Assembly (NCBI GenBank): GCA_946406435.1
Contig: CAMJKP010000011.1
Span: forward strand, 1-64,000
Origin: an uncultured Prevotellaceae bacterium
GTDB taxonomy: Bacteria > Bacteroidota > Bacteroidia > Bacteroidales > Bacteroidaceae
Length of the DNA: 64,000 nucleotides
Direction: 5' to 3'
The position numbers were made by a program, and so were the translations under genes. Every line of letters starts with the position of its first letter. The first letter of the stretch is position 1. This document shows positions 55,566 through 64,000 of the stretch, piece after piece. The notes under the pieces were generated by a model, which saw only the letters and a list, made by a program, of their open reading frames with translations, did no database searches and was not told the DNA's origin.

Positions 55566-56714
55566 ATGTTTAGTGATGAATTAAAGAAAATATCATGGGA
55601 TGAGACCACTCGCAAGATTGCCTCAAAGACAGATCTTGACGTGCGTCGTGCCCTTGCCAAGGAGCATTGTGATGTAGAAGACTTCATGGCACTTATATCA
55701 CCTGCAGCAGAGCCATATCTTGAGCAGATGGCACGTCTGTCGCAGAAATATACCCGTGAGCGTTTTGGCAAGACGATGTCAATGTTCATCCCTCTCTATA
55801 TCACCAACTCATGCTCAAATTCATGCGTGTATTGTGGTTTTCATCGTGAGAATCCTATGGCACGCACCATCCTTACCATTGACCAGTGTGAGGATGAATA
55901 CAAGGCTATCAAGAGGCTTGGTCCTTTCGAGAATCTCCTCATCGTTACAGGTGAGAATCCAGCAAAGGCGGGCGTTGACTATCTTGCCAAGGCTCTCGAT
56001 CGTGCCAAGCCATATTTCTCAAATCTGAAGATTGAGGTTATGCCACTCTCAACCGAGGACTATGCCATGCTTACCCATCATGGTCTCAATGGCGTGATCT
56101 GTTTTCAGGAAACTTACAATGAGGCTCATTACAAGAACTATCATCCACGTGGTATGAAGTCTAAGTTTGAATGGCGTCTTAACGGTTTCGACCGTATGGG
56201 AATGGCTGGAGTTCATTCTATTGGCATGGGTGCTTTGCTCGGACTTGAGAAGGAATGGAAGACGGATGTAACTATGCTTGCGTATCATCTTCGTTATCTC
56301 CAGAAGAAGTATTGGAAGACAAAGTACTCGGTTAATTTCCCTCGTATGCGCCCTGCCCAGAATGAGGGTTTCCAGCCAAACTGTTTCGTGAACGACCGTG
56401 AGTTGGCACAGGTCACATTCGCTATGCGTATCTTCGACCATGATGTGGATATCAGCTATTCTACACGCGAGCCTGAGTTTATACGTAATAATATGTGTAC
56501 CCTCGGTGTAACTACCATGTCGGCTGCAAGTCGTGTGAATCCGGGTGGCTACTACAGCTATCCACAGGCTCTTGAGCAGTTTACTGTGAGTGATGACCGC
56601 ACGGTTGAGGAAATCGCCAACGCGCTGAAGGCTCGTGGCATAGAACCTGTATGGAAAGACTGGGACGGCTCATTCGATCATGTCAATCTGATGATTAATC
56701 AGAAGGCTGTGTAA
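55566..56714 (+). CDS. thiH: 2-iminoacetate synthase
   Basis: A 382-residue radical SAM tyrosine lyase giving dehydroglycine for ThiG under anaerobic conditions. Cluster motif ITNSCSNSCVYCGFHREN (CxxxCxxC at ~80), then VTGENPAKAGVDYLAKALDR and SVNFPRMRPAQNEGF. Use of ThiH rather than glycine oxidase fits an anaerobe. The end overlaps the next start by one base. Confidence 0.96.
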   Translation: MFSDELKKISWDETTRKIASKTDLDVRRALAKEHCDVEDFMALISPAAEPYLEQMARLSQKYTRERFGKTMSMFIPLYITNSCSNSCVYCGFHRENPMARTILTIDQCEDEYKAIKRLGPFENLLIVTGENPAKAGVDYLAKALDRAKPYFSNLKIEVMPLSTEDYAMLTHHGLNGVICFQETYNEAHYKNYHPRGMKSKFEWRLNGFDRMGMAGVHSIGMGALLGLEKEWKTDVTMLAYHLRYLQKKYWKTKYSVNFPRMRPAQNEGFQPNCFVNDRELAQVTFAMRIFDHDVDISYSTREPEFIRNNMCTLGVTTMSAASRVNPGGYYSYPQALEQFTVSDDRTVEEIANALKARGIEPVWKDWDGSFDHVNLMINQKAV

Positions 56715-57244
56715 TGATAATTGTAATCACACTTCCATATTTCATAGAGCGGGAGGCTGAACGAATCGTTCAGCGTCTCGCTCATGTGGATTTAATACAT
56801 CTTCGTAAGCCGGAAAGTACTTCTGATGAAATGGAGCGGCTAATTCGTGAGATTCCTGCGGAATATTATTCACGACTTGTCCTTCACGATCATCATCATC
56901 TTGCTGTGAAATATGGTTTGTATGGTGTACATCTCAACTCTCGCAATCCTCTTCCTCCCAAAGACTGGAAAGGAAGCATCAGTCGGAGTTGCCACTCCCT
57001 TGAGGAAATAAAAGAATGGAAAACGAAATGTAACTACCTCTCACTTTCCCCAATATATGACTCGATATCCAAGCAAGGGTATTTGTCGGCATTCAGTAGG
57101 GAGCAGATAGAAAAGGCGGTGGCTGAGGGTATCATAGATAATAAGGTACTGGCATTAGGTGGCGTTACGTTTGATAAAGTTGAAGAAGTGGAACGCCTCG
57201 GATTTGGAGGGGCGATGATATTAGGGGATGCATGGAAGTTTTAG
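56714..57244 (+). CDS. Second ThiE-like (thiamine-phosphate synthase/TenI-like) protein
   Basis: A 176-residue, shortened member of the ThiE/TenI TIM-barrel family: VDLIHLRKPESTSDEMERLI, RLVLHDHHHLAVKYGLYGVH, LSLSPIYDSISKQGY and LALGGVTFDKVEEVERLGFG. It differs from the ThiE at 51484 in lacking the IDDH segment and parts of the pyrophosphate site, so a TenI-like thiazole tautomerase role is equally possible. Translationally coupled to thiH. Confidence 0.82.
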   Translation: MIIVITLPYFIEREAERIVQRLAHVDLIHLRKPESTSDEMERLIREIPAEYYSRLVLHDHHHLAVKYGLYGVHLNSRNPLPPKDWKGSISRSCHSLEEIKEWKTKCNYLSLSPIYDSISKQGYLSAFSREQIEKAVAEGIIDNKVLALGGVTFDKVEEVERLGFGGAMILGDAWKF

Positions 57245-57254
57245 AAAAGGTTAG

Positions 57255-57389
57255 AAGGTTAGAGGTTATGAGGTCTTAACAATTGAAAATTGATAATTGA
57301 GAATTGAAAATTAATTTCTTAATATCTTAATTTCAAAGAGTTCCGACCAGAAAACCTTAAAACCAGAGAACCTTAAAACCTTTAGAAAA
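57255..57389. repeat. GGTTAG / AACCTT and AATTGAAAATT intergenic repeats
   Basis: A G-rich GGTTAGAAGGTTAGAGGTTA stretch pairs imperfectly with AACCTTAAAACC units near 57355-57382, enclosing AATTGAAAATTGATAATTGA units (57281-57312). The latter also occur inside thiD. Confidence 0.6.
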
Positions 57390-58196
57390 ATGGAAATAGT
57401 ATTGACAATAGCTGGTAGTGATCCAAGTGGAGGTGCAGGTATACAACAGGATCTCCGTACCATAGAATCATTGGGATGCTATGGCGCATCGGTAATAACC
57501 GCTCTCACCACTCAAAACACTCTTGGGGTGCAGTCTGTTATGCCTGTACCAGCAGATGTGGTAAAGAGCCAACTTGAAGCCGTTCTTTCCGACCTTGATG
57601 TAAAGGCGATAAAGATAGGACAGATTCCCTCAGCTGATGTTGCCCTTATCATTGCAGAAACACTCCGCCAACACTTGCTTCAGCTTGTTGAGCCTTGCGA
57701 AAAATTATCAATTCTCAATTCTCAATTGTCAATTGTCCTCGACCCCGTGATGATTTCTACAAGCGGCCGTCGCCTGATGTCGGAGGATGCCATTGATGTC
57801 GTTGTTTCGGAGCTGTTCCCTCTCTGCACCCTTATAACTCCTAATATTCCAGAGATGGAAACATTGACTGCCTTATCTGGATTTGATTCCCGTAAATATA
57901 ACCTATTAATAAAAGGTGGGCATGCGGAAGGCTCGGAAATGGCAGACAGACTTTGCCTTGCCAATGGTACGGAGCGTGTCTATGTTACGGAGAAGATAGA
58001 AAGCACCAACCTTCACGGAACTGGCTGTGCCCTTTCAAGTGCCATAGCCTCATCCCTTGCCTTGGGCTATTCTTTGGAAGATGCCGTAGCAAGAGGGAAG
58101 GACTATGTAACGAAAGCTATTCGGGGAGGAAGAGATTTAGGCGTAGGGCATGGGAATGGGCCGGTCTTCTATAAGAGAATAGATAATAACGAATAG
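57390..58196 (+). CDS. thiD: Hydroxymethylpyrimidine/phosphomethylpyrimidine kinase
   Basis: A 268-residue ThiD: VLTIAGSDPSGGAGIQQDLR, GASVITALTTQNTLGVQSV, IVLDPVMISTSGRRLMSEDA, LITPNIPEMETLTALSG and NLHGTGCALSSAIASSLALG. It makes HMP-pyrophosphate for ThiE. Between the ILAETL-like helix and VLDP lies an extra segment reading EKLSILNSQLSI, encoded by AATTCTCAATTCTCAATTG (57709-57727 region), the same repeat seen in the upstream spacer. Insertion lies in a loop and the catalytic residues are intact. Confidence 0.94.
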   Translation: MEIVLTIAGSDPSGGAGIQQDLRTIESLGCYGASVITALTTQNTLGVQSVMPVPADVVKSQLEAVLSDLDVKAIKIGQIPSADVALIIAETLRQHLLQLVEPCEKLSILNSQLSIVLDPVMISTSGRRLMSEDAIDVVVSELFPLCTLITPNIPEMETLTALSGFDSRKYNLLIKGGHAEGSEMADRLCLANGTERVYVTEKIESTNLHGTGCALSSAIASSLALGYSLEDAVARGKDYVTKAIRGGRDLGVGHGNGPVFYKRIDNNE

Positions 58197-58290
58197 TGAA
58201 TAATATCTAATACTGGTAGCCACCAGAACGAGGGGACTCATAAGGGCGTTAGCCAGTATTAAGTATTATTATCTATTCATTATTCACTAT
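58197..58290. repeat. Imperfect palindrome between thiD and rhaM
   Basis: ATTCACTATTC-like units and TAATACTGG/CCAGTATTA pair across the spacer of the convergent genes; it may serve as a terminator for both. Confidence 0.5.
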
Positions 58291-58623
58291 TCACTCTAAA
58301 TGAAACACTTCCTTCAATGGAATAGTGACGGGAGAGTTGTCCTCTGGATTCACCTCCATGATGTCAGCCATCATATCCCACCACTTTTGCGTGATAGGGT
58401 CAATGCCGTTGCTCGTGTCCTGCGAGTTTCCCTCACCAGAACATTCCTGATAGCCGAACAGTATATTCGTATCCCTATCCCAGTAAATAGAATAATTACC
58501 TACCCCACTATCCTTTATCATCTTTACCAGTTCCGGCCATATAGCGGCATGGCGTTTTTCATATTCTGCCTCAAAACCTGGTTTCAAGAACATTTTAAAT
58601 GCAAATCTAGACATATTTTTCAT
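58291..58623 (-). CDS. rhaM: L-rhamnose mutarotase
   Basis: A 110-residue protein of the RhaM family (dimeric alpha/beta barrel). It has RFAFKMFLKPGFEAEYEKRH, AAIWPELVKMIKDSG, NYSIYWDRDTNILFGYQEC and WWDMMADIME. The catalytic His lies in KRHAAIWPEL. It interconverts alpha and beta L-rhamnose. No other rhamnose gene is nearby, but pectinases in the window would release rhamnose. Confidence 0.93.
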   Translation of the reverse strand: MKNMSRFAFKMFLKPGFEAEYEKRHAAIWPELVKMIKDSGVGNYSIYWDRDTNILFGYQECSGEGNSQDTSNGIDPITQKWWDMMADIMEVNPEDNSPVTIPLKEVFHLE

Positions 58624-58726
58624 TTATTGTTTAGAGTTTTTTCGCTTAAGATTATCAAGCTAAAGCGAGTCTTATTATCTTTATTTTTTAATATCCGAAT
58701 CTCTTGATTTCTGCGTTTTCTTGTTG

Positions 58727-58734
58727 CAAAAATA
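58727..58734 (-). promoter_or_regulatory. -7 element of rhaM
   Basis: TATTTTTG on the minus strand; leader about 97 nt. Confidence 0.45.
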
Positions 58735-58813
58735 ATTATTTATTTTAAAAAATGCCATTAAAACGCCTCAGAAAGCACTTTTTTATAAAAAAATGTCAAA
58801 AAAATCGCCAAAA

Positions 58814-58846
58814 TTTGTGTATTATTTGATTTTTTACGTATCTTTG
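58814..58846 (+). promoter_or_regulatory. Promoter of the histone-like gene
   Basis: TTTG (58814-58817), 21 bp, TATCTTTG (58839-58846). Leader about 60 nt. Confidence 0.55.
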
Positions 58847-58911
58847 CAATCGATAAGTAATACAGTAAGTAGTAATACACTGAATCTATTAACATTAAAC
58901 TTATAATAACA

Positions 58912-59085
58912 ATGAAACAATTAGTAGAAAAGATCGCAGCAGCTTATGCAGAGTTTGCTAAGGACGCAGCTGCTCAGGCAGAGAATGGTAATAAGGCAGC
59001 AGGTGCTCGTGCACGTAAGGCTTCACTTGCTATTGAGAAGGCAATGAAAGAGTTCCGTAAGGCTTCTATCGAGGCTGCTAAGTAA
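58912..59085 (+). CDS. Histone H1-like protein (57 aa)
   Basis: A 57-residue Ala/Lys-rich protein: MKQLVEKIAAAYAEFAKDAA, then AQAENGNKAAGARARKASLA and a terminal EKAMKEFRKASIEAAK. This is the small histone H1/Hc1-like family of Bacteroidota, expected to bind DNA as a nucleoid protein. It is bracketed by its own promoter and terminator. Confidence 0.92.
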   Translation: MKQLVEKIAAAYAEFAKDAAAQAENGNKAAGARARKASLAIEKAMKEFRKASIEAAK

Positions 59086-59106
59086 GCTTTGTTTCTTAGT
59101 AATCAG

Positions 59107-59144
59107 AAAATGCACCACCTCACTTATCGGGTGGTGCATTTTTT
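59107..59144 (+). terminator. Terminator of the histone-like gene
   Basis: AATGCACCACC pairs with GGTGGTGCATT, followed by T6. Confidence 0.85.
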
Positions 59145-59246
59145 ATGTTTTAGTTCTTCACTCTTCACTTTTCCCTCTCATGGAGGGAAAATGTAAAAAT
59201 TTTTAACTTTTTCTCTGGTTTTATGTATTTTCTTGGGAAAAAATAG

Positions 59247-59254
59247 TAAATTTG
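59247..59254 (+). promoter_or_regulatory. -7 element of the pectate lyase gene
   Basis: TAAATTTG; leader about 120 nt, which contains GGTTAGAGGTTAG repeats (59284-59313) and AACC units (59342-59375) able to pair. Confidence 0.45.
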
Positions 59255-59383
59255 CAGCAAAATCTAAGTCGAAAGTAAAATAAGGTTAGAGGTTAGAAGG
59301 TTAGAGGTTAGGGGGTAGCATCGTCAATGAGCATCCCGACCTATAAACCAGAAAACCTATAAACCAGAAAAACCTTCAATAAA

Positions 59384-60961
59384 ATGATTAGAAAAACAAT
59401 CTTAATGACATTGCTGTCGCTAGCAACCTTATTGCCTGCCAATGCACAGTTCGCGCAAGCCCCAGCTTTTCCCGGAGCAGAGGGATATGGCCGCTACACA
59501 ACAGGCGGACGTGGTGGCAAGGTTTACCATGTAACGACACTGGAAGACAATATCGAGCAACCGTCGGAAGGTATGCTTAGATACTATATCCAAAAAAAGA
59601 AAGGACCAAGAATTATTGTGTTCGACGTTGCAGGAACCATAGAACTAAAGGGTGTACTGAAAATCAATAAGGGTAGTATCAGCATTTTGGGACAGACAGC
59701 CCCAGGAAAGGGAATCTGTTTGAAGAACTATACTCTCGCTATTGGTAGTGCTGATAACGTAATCATCCGTTTCCTCCGTTGTCGTGTGGGTGATATTGAT
59801 GATGCAGATGCGATGTCAGCCTCTCACCACGACCTTGACAAATATGGTCTTGACGGCACTCACCGCCGCATCATCATCGACCATTGTTCTATGTCGTGGA
59901 GTACTGACGAGGTCGGCTCTTTCTATGGAAACAGGGACTTCACGCTCCAATGGTGTATCCTTTCCGAGAGTCTTCGTGCAAGTGCCAACAAGAGTGCTAT
60001 TCACGGATACGGAGGTATCTGGGGAGGTGAACGTGCGTCATTCCACCATAACCTTCTTGCCGACAATGATTCTCGTATGCCACGTTTCGACCACGGCTAT
60101 GTGTCAACGCTTGCAGGACCTTTGGACTGCGTGAATAACGTAATCTATAACTGGGGAGGTAACTCTGCATACGGTGGAGAGCAGTTGCCTGGCAAGGAAC
60201 CAAAGAAGATTAACCTCTGCCACAACTACTATAAGCCTGGACCTGCTACTCAAGAGAAGGTTACGACACGCATCTTCAACCCTACGACATTCTGCAAGAA
60301 CTGTTGCAATGAGAATGGTGCACTTTGTGTTCCTGCTCAGGTATATATCAATGGTAATTTTATGGAGGGTTCTGAGGAAGTCACCAAGGACAATACAAAC
60401 GTAAAGGCTATCAAGATGGACAAGAAGGGCGACCTTACATACGATGAGTGGAAGGCGAAATGTCTTGCCCCAGAGCCTTTCAAGTCCGACGAGCCACGTT
60501 GGAATTATCCTATCATCAGTCTTGACAAAGACCCACAGCGACTATTTAATAAAGTACTCGACTATGCAGGCTGTTCTTTAGACCGTGATGTCATTGACAA
60601 GCGCGTCACAGAGTCAGCTCGTAAGGGAGCATCAAAGCTCGAAGGCAGTAACGGTTCTGAAGGTGGTCTTATCGACTCTGCTGATGATGCTGGCGGTTGG
60701 CCTACGCTTAAAGGCAAGCCACAAACTGATAGCGATGGTGACGGAATGCCTGACAAATGGGAGAAGGCTCACGGTCTTAATCCAAATGTTGATGATAGTG
60801 GCAGTTTCAAGCTCGACCCACGTCAGTATTACACCAATCTTGAGGTATATGCCAACAGTCTTGTAGAAGACATCATGAAGGCTTGTCGTGCTAATTGCGA
60901 AGAGACTTTCGAGGAATATTATCCTGACCTCACAGAGGCAAAGAAGAATGCAAAGAAATAA
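59384..60961 (+). CDS. Secreted pectate lyase, PL1-like
   Basis: A 525-residue secreted protein (signal peptide ending PANAQ). It has the PL1 right-handed beta-helix start FPGAEGYGRYTTGGRGGKVY, IIVFDVAGTIELKGVLKINK, ILGQTAPGKGICLKN, RCRVGDIDDADAMS and the HHNLLADNDSRMPRF segment containing the catalytic Arg position. A calcium-binding TDSDGDGMPDKWEKAHGLNP motif lies near residue 450-475. It would cleave polygalacturonate by beta-elimination, giving unsaturated ends suited to the GH105 domain at 8955. Confidence 0.9.
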   Translation: MIRKTILMTLLSLATLLPANAQFAQAPAFPGAEGYGRYTTGGRGGKVYHVTTLEDNIEQPSEGMLRYYIQKKKGPRIIVFDVAGTIELKGVLKINKGSISILGQTAPGKGICLKNYTLAIGSADNVIIRFLRCRVGDIDDADAMSASHHDLDKYGLDGTHRRIIIDHCSMSWSTDEVGSFYGNRDFTLQWCILSESLRASANKSAIHGYGGIWGGERASFHHNLLADNDSRMPRFDHGYVSTLAGPLDCVNNVIYNWGGNSAYGGEQLPGKEPKKINLCHNYYKPGPATQEKVTTRIFNPTTFCKNCCNENGALCVPAQVYINGNFMEGSEEVTKDNTNVKAIKMDKKGDLTYDEWKAKCLAPEPFKSDEPRWNYPIISLDKDPQRLFNKVLDYAGCSLDRDVIDKRVTESARKGASKLEGSNGSEGGLIDSADDAGGWPTLKGKPQTDSDGDGMPDKWEKAHGLNPNVDDSGSFKLDPRQYYTNLEVYANSLVEDIMKACRANCEETFEEYYPDLTEAKKNAKK

Positions 60962-60973
60962 TTGACATAAAAG

Positions 60974-61006
60974 ATGCCGAGGACGAGAGAATGCCCTCGG
61001 CATTTT
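60974..61006 (+). terminator. Terminator of the pectate lyase gene
   Basis: ATGCCGAGG pairs with CCTCGGCAT over a 12-nt loop, then TTTC. Confidence 0.8.
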
Positions 61007-61039
61007 CAATATTGATTATCAACCACTAATTATAACCAA

Positions 61040-62893
61040 ATGCGATATACCCAACTGATATTTCTCTTGATAGCATTAGTGCCCATTTCAGCGTGGGCAC
61101 AGACTATTGGTGAGGATGAGGCACGTCAGAGGGCATCGCGTTTCTTCAGGCAAAATAATACCGAGATTATTGACGCACAACCGCAACTTGCATATACGGC
61201 AAAAGCAGAAGACAAGACGTGCTTTTATATCTATAATAACGGGAGTAAGGGCTTTGTGATAATAGGTGGTGATAAGGTAGCACATGAGGTACTTGGCTAT
61301 TCATTTAGCGGAGCTTTCTGTTATGACTCTGTGCCAAATAACATAAGATGGTGGTTCGAGCAATATGCACAACAGATTAGTTCTGCAACAAATGAAGTGA
61401 AAGGGCAAAGCCAAACTGGCAACATCAAAGGCAGACACGACATCCCAAACATGATTAAAACGAAGTGGAATCAGAATTCGCCTTTTAATGACAAGCTACC
61501 CCGCCTTTCGTGGCTTGCACCTCCTTACGACAGACTTGCAACTGGCTGTGTAGCTACTGCTGGAGCACAGGTTATGAGATATTGGAAACATCCGCAACGA
61601 GGTGTTGGCAACAACAGCTACAAGCTTTTCTATAGCTATCGTTCCACAATCGGGAAACCTAATCTATGGATGGCCGACAGGAAAGATCATGGTGGAGCTA
61701 AGAGTCTGAAATTCTCGGCTGATTTTTCCCGAAACACATACCGATGGGATGATATGGCAGACACATACACTTCCTCTTCTACGGAAAAACAGAAATCTGC
61801 CGTTGCAACATTACTCTCTGATATTGGCATAGCGTGTGATATGCTATATGGACAGGCGAAATACGACGGCTCTGCCACTCCCGAGAGTGCTCTTGGCAAG
61901 GCTTTGGTAAGTAATTTCGGATATAGCCACAATATCAACATAAGAGCACGAAGGAACTATGACGAAAGGGCATGGGAGGATCTTGTTTATTCAGAATTAT
62001 CCTCTGACCGACCTGTTATCTATGGCGGTTATGAGAAAGGAATGGGCGGACATGAGTTTGTGATAGGCGGATATGAGACTTCTACCAACCTGTTTTTCGT
62101 AAACTGGGGATGGGGAGGCAACTACGACGGCTATTTCACGCTAACTCCAACCGTCGTGCCTGCCCGTATGTCGGCTGATATTGAACAGTCATTCCTTCAG
62201 AATGTAATGCCAGAGAACGGAGAAATACAGAAATGCTATCTTTCCACTAACGGTTTTGGGCTATCTGCCAACAAGGTAATGGTTGGTACTAAAGTCAATA
62301 TTACCGAACTTCCAGGTGTGGCAAACAGCGGATATATCATCAATAACACATGCAAGGAGATTGTTACAGACCTTGGCATAAGACTCGTAGATAAGAATAA
62401 TGGCAAGAAGACGGACATTATATGCGACAAAGCCTCAACGCTCCAGTCAGGCTATATGACCGACCTTTCATTTACCCCGACAGAGACGGGGACATTCTCC
62501 GTAATCCCGATATTTAGAAGTAATGGTGAATGGGTAGAGGCTCCAACTATCGCATATCTTGGCTATCCTACTCTAACGGTATCCTCAGAAGGATTTTCCG
62601 ACATTCTTGTATTAGGAGAGCCTGGCATTATCGAGGGTAAGGGAGTAACTGATCCTAATATGCGTTACTCCGTGAGATTGCGCAACTATGGTGAGGCTTG
62701 CACGAAAAAAGTTGTTGTCTTTATTGGTGAGGCCAAGAAAGAAGGCAATATATCCTCAATAGCATATCTGAGCAGAGAGGTGGAGTTTGAAGCCGGAGAG
62801 ACGAAAGGCCTTGTCTTTGACCGCACACATCTTACTAATGCCGAGAAACTCAAAGAAGGCAAGAAATATATAATGTGGGTGAAGGTTTATTGA
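61040..62893 (+). CDS. C10 family cysteine peptidase
   Basis: A 617-residue secreted protease of the streptopain (C10) family. Signal peptide to AWAQ, a Spi-type prodomain (EARQRASRFFRQNN ... GFVIIGGDKVAHEVLGYS), then the catalytic domain: the Cys in ATGCVATAGAQVMRYW and the His in GGHEFVIGGYE, with VNWGWGGNYDGYF after it. The C-terminal ~200 residues are beta-rich Ig-like domains without a recognisable sorting signal. It likely digests host or dietary proteins outside the cell. Confidence 0.92.
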   Translation: MRYTQLIFLLIALVPISAWAQTIGEDEARQRASRFFRQNNTEIIDAQPQLAYTAKAEDKTCFYIYNNGSKGFVIIGGDKVAHEVLGYSFSGAFCYDSVPNNIRWWFEQYAQQISSATNEVKGQSQTGNIKGRHDIPNMIKTKWNQNSPFNDKLPRLSWLAPPYDRLATGCVATAGAQVMRYWKHPQRGVGNNSYKLFYSYRSTIGKPNLWMADRKDHGGAKSLKFSADFSRNTYRWDDMADTYTSSSTEKQKSAVATLLSDIGIACDMLYGQAKYDGSATPESALGKALVSNFGYSHNINIRARRNYDERAWEDLVYSELSSDRPVIYGGYEKGMGGHEFVIGGYETSTNLFFVNWGWGGNYDGYFTLTPTVVPARMSADIEQSFLQNVMPENGEIQKCYLSTNGFGLSANKVMVGTKVNITELPGVANSGYIINNTCKEIVTDLGIRLVDKNNGKKTDIICDKASTLQSGYMTDLSFTPTETGTFSVIPIFRSNGEWVEAPTIAYLGYPTLTVSSEGFSDILVLGEPGIIEGKGVTDPNMRYSVRLRNYGEACTKKVVVFIGEAKKEGNISSIAYLSREVEFEAGETKGLVFDRTHLTNAEKLKEGKKYIMWVKVY

Positions 62894-63118
62894 AGAAGTC
62901 CACCCTATCCTCCTCAAGCCGTTTATGACACCTCTTTAGCTCTCTTCCGGAATAAGAGCTACATAAGAGCAGCATAAGAGCTACATAAAAGCAACTAAGG
63001 CAGTATTCCACCCGTGGTTTTATCCCTGAAAAACCTCTCGCCAGAGGTCTCCTTTTTATACTACAAAGATACAAAATTTTCGTCAAGATACGCAGAGTTG
63101 CGTTGAAAATCACAAAAA
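62894..63118. other. Intergenic region with short tandem units
   Basis: Contains three to four copies of TAAGAGCTACA/TAAGAGCAGCA (62953-62994) and, on the minus strand, a -7-like TATCTTTG (63064-63071) and a hairpin ACCTCT-GGCG-AGAGGT (63034-63049). No gene that I can support. Confidence 0.5.
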
Positions 63119-63247
63119 GGGGTGGGGGTGGTGGGGGTAAACATTATAGGAGGTAAGAAAAAATTCAAAAAATAAAATGCAATAATGTATTTTTATTTTT
63201 TGATTTTTTTACGTATATATAGGGAAGTACCCCCACCACCCCCACCC
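63119..63247. repeat. Perfect 20-bp G-rich inverted repeat with AT-rich centre
   Basis: GGGTGGGGGTGGTGGGGGTA (63120-63139) is exactly inverted at 63228-63247, with an 88-nt spacer that is almost all A/T. The G-strand has four G-runs and could form a G-quadruplex; the C-strand counterpart lies at the other end. Confidence 0.85.
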
Positions 63248-63336
63248 AAAATCTATAAACACACGCAATCTGATATTAGTTCAACGAAGAAAGTTCAAAT
63301 TTCAAGCCACATAATAAAGATAAGGATATACAAGAA

Positions 63337-63360
63337 AGCCCCCTGATTACTCAGAGGGCT
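63337..63360 (-). terminator. Terminator of the truncated gene at the right edge
   Basis: AGCCCTCTGA pairs with TCAGGGGGCT on the minus strand, followed by TTTCTTG. Confidence 0.75.
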
Positions 63361-63374
63361 ATTTTCACTAAATG

Positions 63375-64000
63375 TTACTTACGTTTCCATTCGGTCAACG
63401 TATGCATTCCCATACACTTGCTACGTTCTGTTATGCCTCTATCACCATCATTCTTGACAAGTTGATAGAAGGCAACCTTGTCCTTACCATCAGGCATCTC
63501 GTAAACTATCCAATAGTTAAGTCTATCAATTGTATATGTTGTTTCATTCCACTTATAGCGATTCTTGTAGCCTGTTTCGTGCAGCCATCTGGTCATCAGA
63601 CCAATCTCAGCAATCTTTCCACCCTTTGTTGCAGAGTTATAATTGAGAAAGCCTTCTTCAATCTTCTTAATCTGAGCCACAGCAGCTTCATCTTTATATT
63701 GAACAAAATCCCTGAGTTGAGTCTCGGTAAAGGTCTTGGTGATATCATATCCAAGCTTGTTGATGAGAACATCGTTCTGGTTAAAGATAAGGCCAAAGTA
63801 AACATAGGCAACAATCAGAGAATTTACGGTTGGATCGCTAACCTTACCTTTGTTCACACCCCATTTTATCTTGCCAGTTTCCGACTCTGACCAAGGATTA
63901 TGGCAATTGTAAATCATTAGTCGATAATTGTCGCTAACTCTTGTAATTTTGTATCCGTCAATAATCTTTGCGTCACGCGGATTAAGCAAAGTGGTTGTAG
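63375..64000 (-). CDS. Protein of unknown function, 5' end outside the window
   Basis: At least 208 residues of an open frame that runs off the right edge; the true start lies beyond 64000. Visible sequence includes INKLGYDITKTFTETQLRDF and RLNYWIVYEMPDGKDKVAFY, ending LTEWKRK. No family recognised; no membrane segment in the part seen. It has its own terminator. Confidence 0.65.
   Translation of the reverse strand, partial: TTTLLNPRDAKIIDGYKITRVSDNYRLMIYNCHNPWSESETGKIKWGVNKGKVSDPTVNSLIVAYVYFGLIFNQNDVLINKLGYDITKTFTETQLRDFVQYKDEAAVAQIKKIEEGFLNYNSATKGGKIAEIGLMTRWLHETGYKNRYKWNETTYTIDRLNYWIVYEMPDGKDKVAFYQLVKNDGDRGITERSKCMGMHTLTEWKRK

Overview
The window looks like a chromosomal segment of a gut or oral Bacteroidota, most likely Prevotella/Segatella-like. 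The reasons are SusC/SusD proteins, BACON-domain lipoproteins, many promoters of the Bacteroidota TTTG-N19/20-TAnnTTTG type, almost no Shine-Dalgarno sites, a tRNA with no encoded CCA end, and dense families of short palindromic intergenic repeats. Only one tRNA (Lys) and no rRNA are present.

Layout. 1-1240: gene-poor repeat region. 1292-8436: a stripped phage remnant holding a tail tape measure gene, a second tail protein and an opposing tyrosine integrase. 8731-12119: a GH28-GH105 pectinase behind a tandem, foldable 81-bp leader repeat, followed by a BACON-like lipoprotein; a 40-residue zinc-ribbon gene lies beyond on the other strand. 12753-24128 (minus): a six-gene outer-membrane uptake operon (SusC, SusD, zinc metallohydrolase lipoprotein, DUF4302 lipoprotein, BACON lipoprotein, TonB receptor); its SusC carries a C-terminal OmpA-like domain. 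24964-31509: M23/LysM peptidase, GH43-like enzyme, split chromate transporter, a promoter- and terminator-bounded RNA of unknown family, two small unknown genes and a DUF3078 protein. 31757-42123: housekeeping genes (infC-rpmI-rplT, ECF sigma factor, rpe, trxA, yraN-birA-pyrH, an SDR and a Crp/Fnr regulator, tadA, a coiled-coil lipoprotein, rsmI, tdk). 42279-42556: large palindromic MITE-like element, then an AI-2E family transporter and tRNA-Lys. 44001-48436: three tandem M64 metallopeptidase lipoproteins, the middle one with a broken zinc site. 48924-50823: a lipoprotein and prmC. 51036-58196: a TPP-riboswitch-controlled thiamine biosynthesis operon (thiS-thiE-thiG-thiC-thiF-thiH-thiE2-thiD). 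58291-64000: L-rhamnose mutarotase, histone H1-like protein, pectate lyase, C10 cysteine protease, a G-rich perfect inverted repeat and a truncated unknown gene.

Working together: the GH28-GH105 enzyme, PL1 pectate lyase, GH43-like enzyme and rhamnose mutarotase fit pectin/rhamnogalacturonan use but are scattered rather than grouped in one locus. The thiamine operon covers both the thiazole and pyrimidine branches. The most unusual items are the SusC-OmpA fusion and its operon, the degenerate M64 paralogue, intergenic palindromes read through as protein (inside two lipoprotein signal peptides and a TonB receptor), the structured tandem leader upstream of the pectinase, and two candidate non-coding transcripts.
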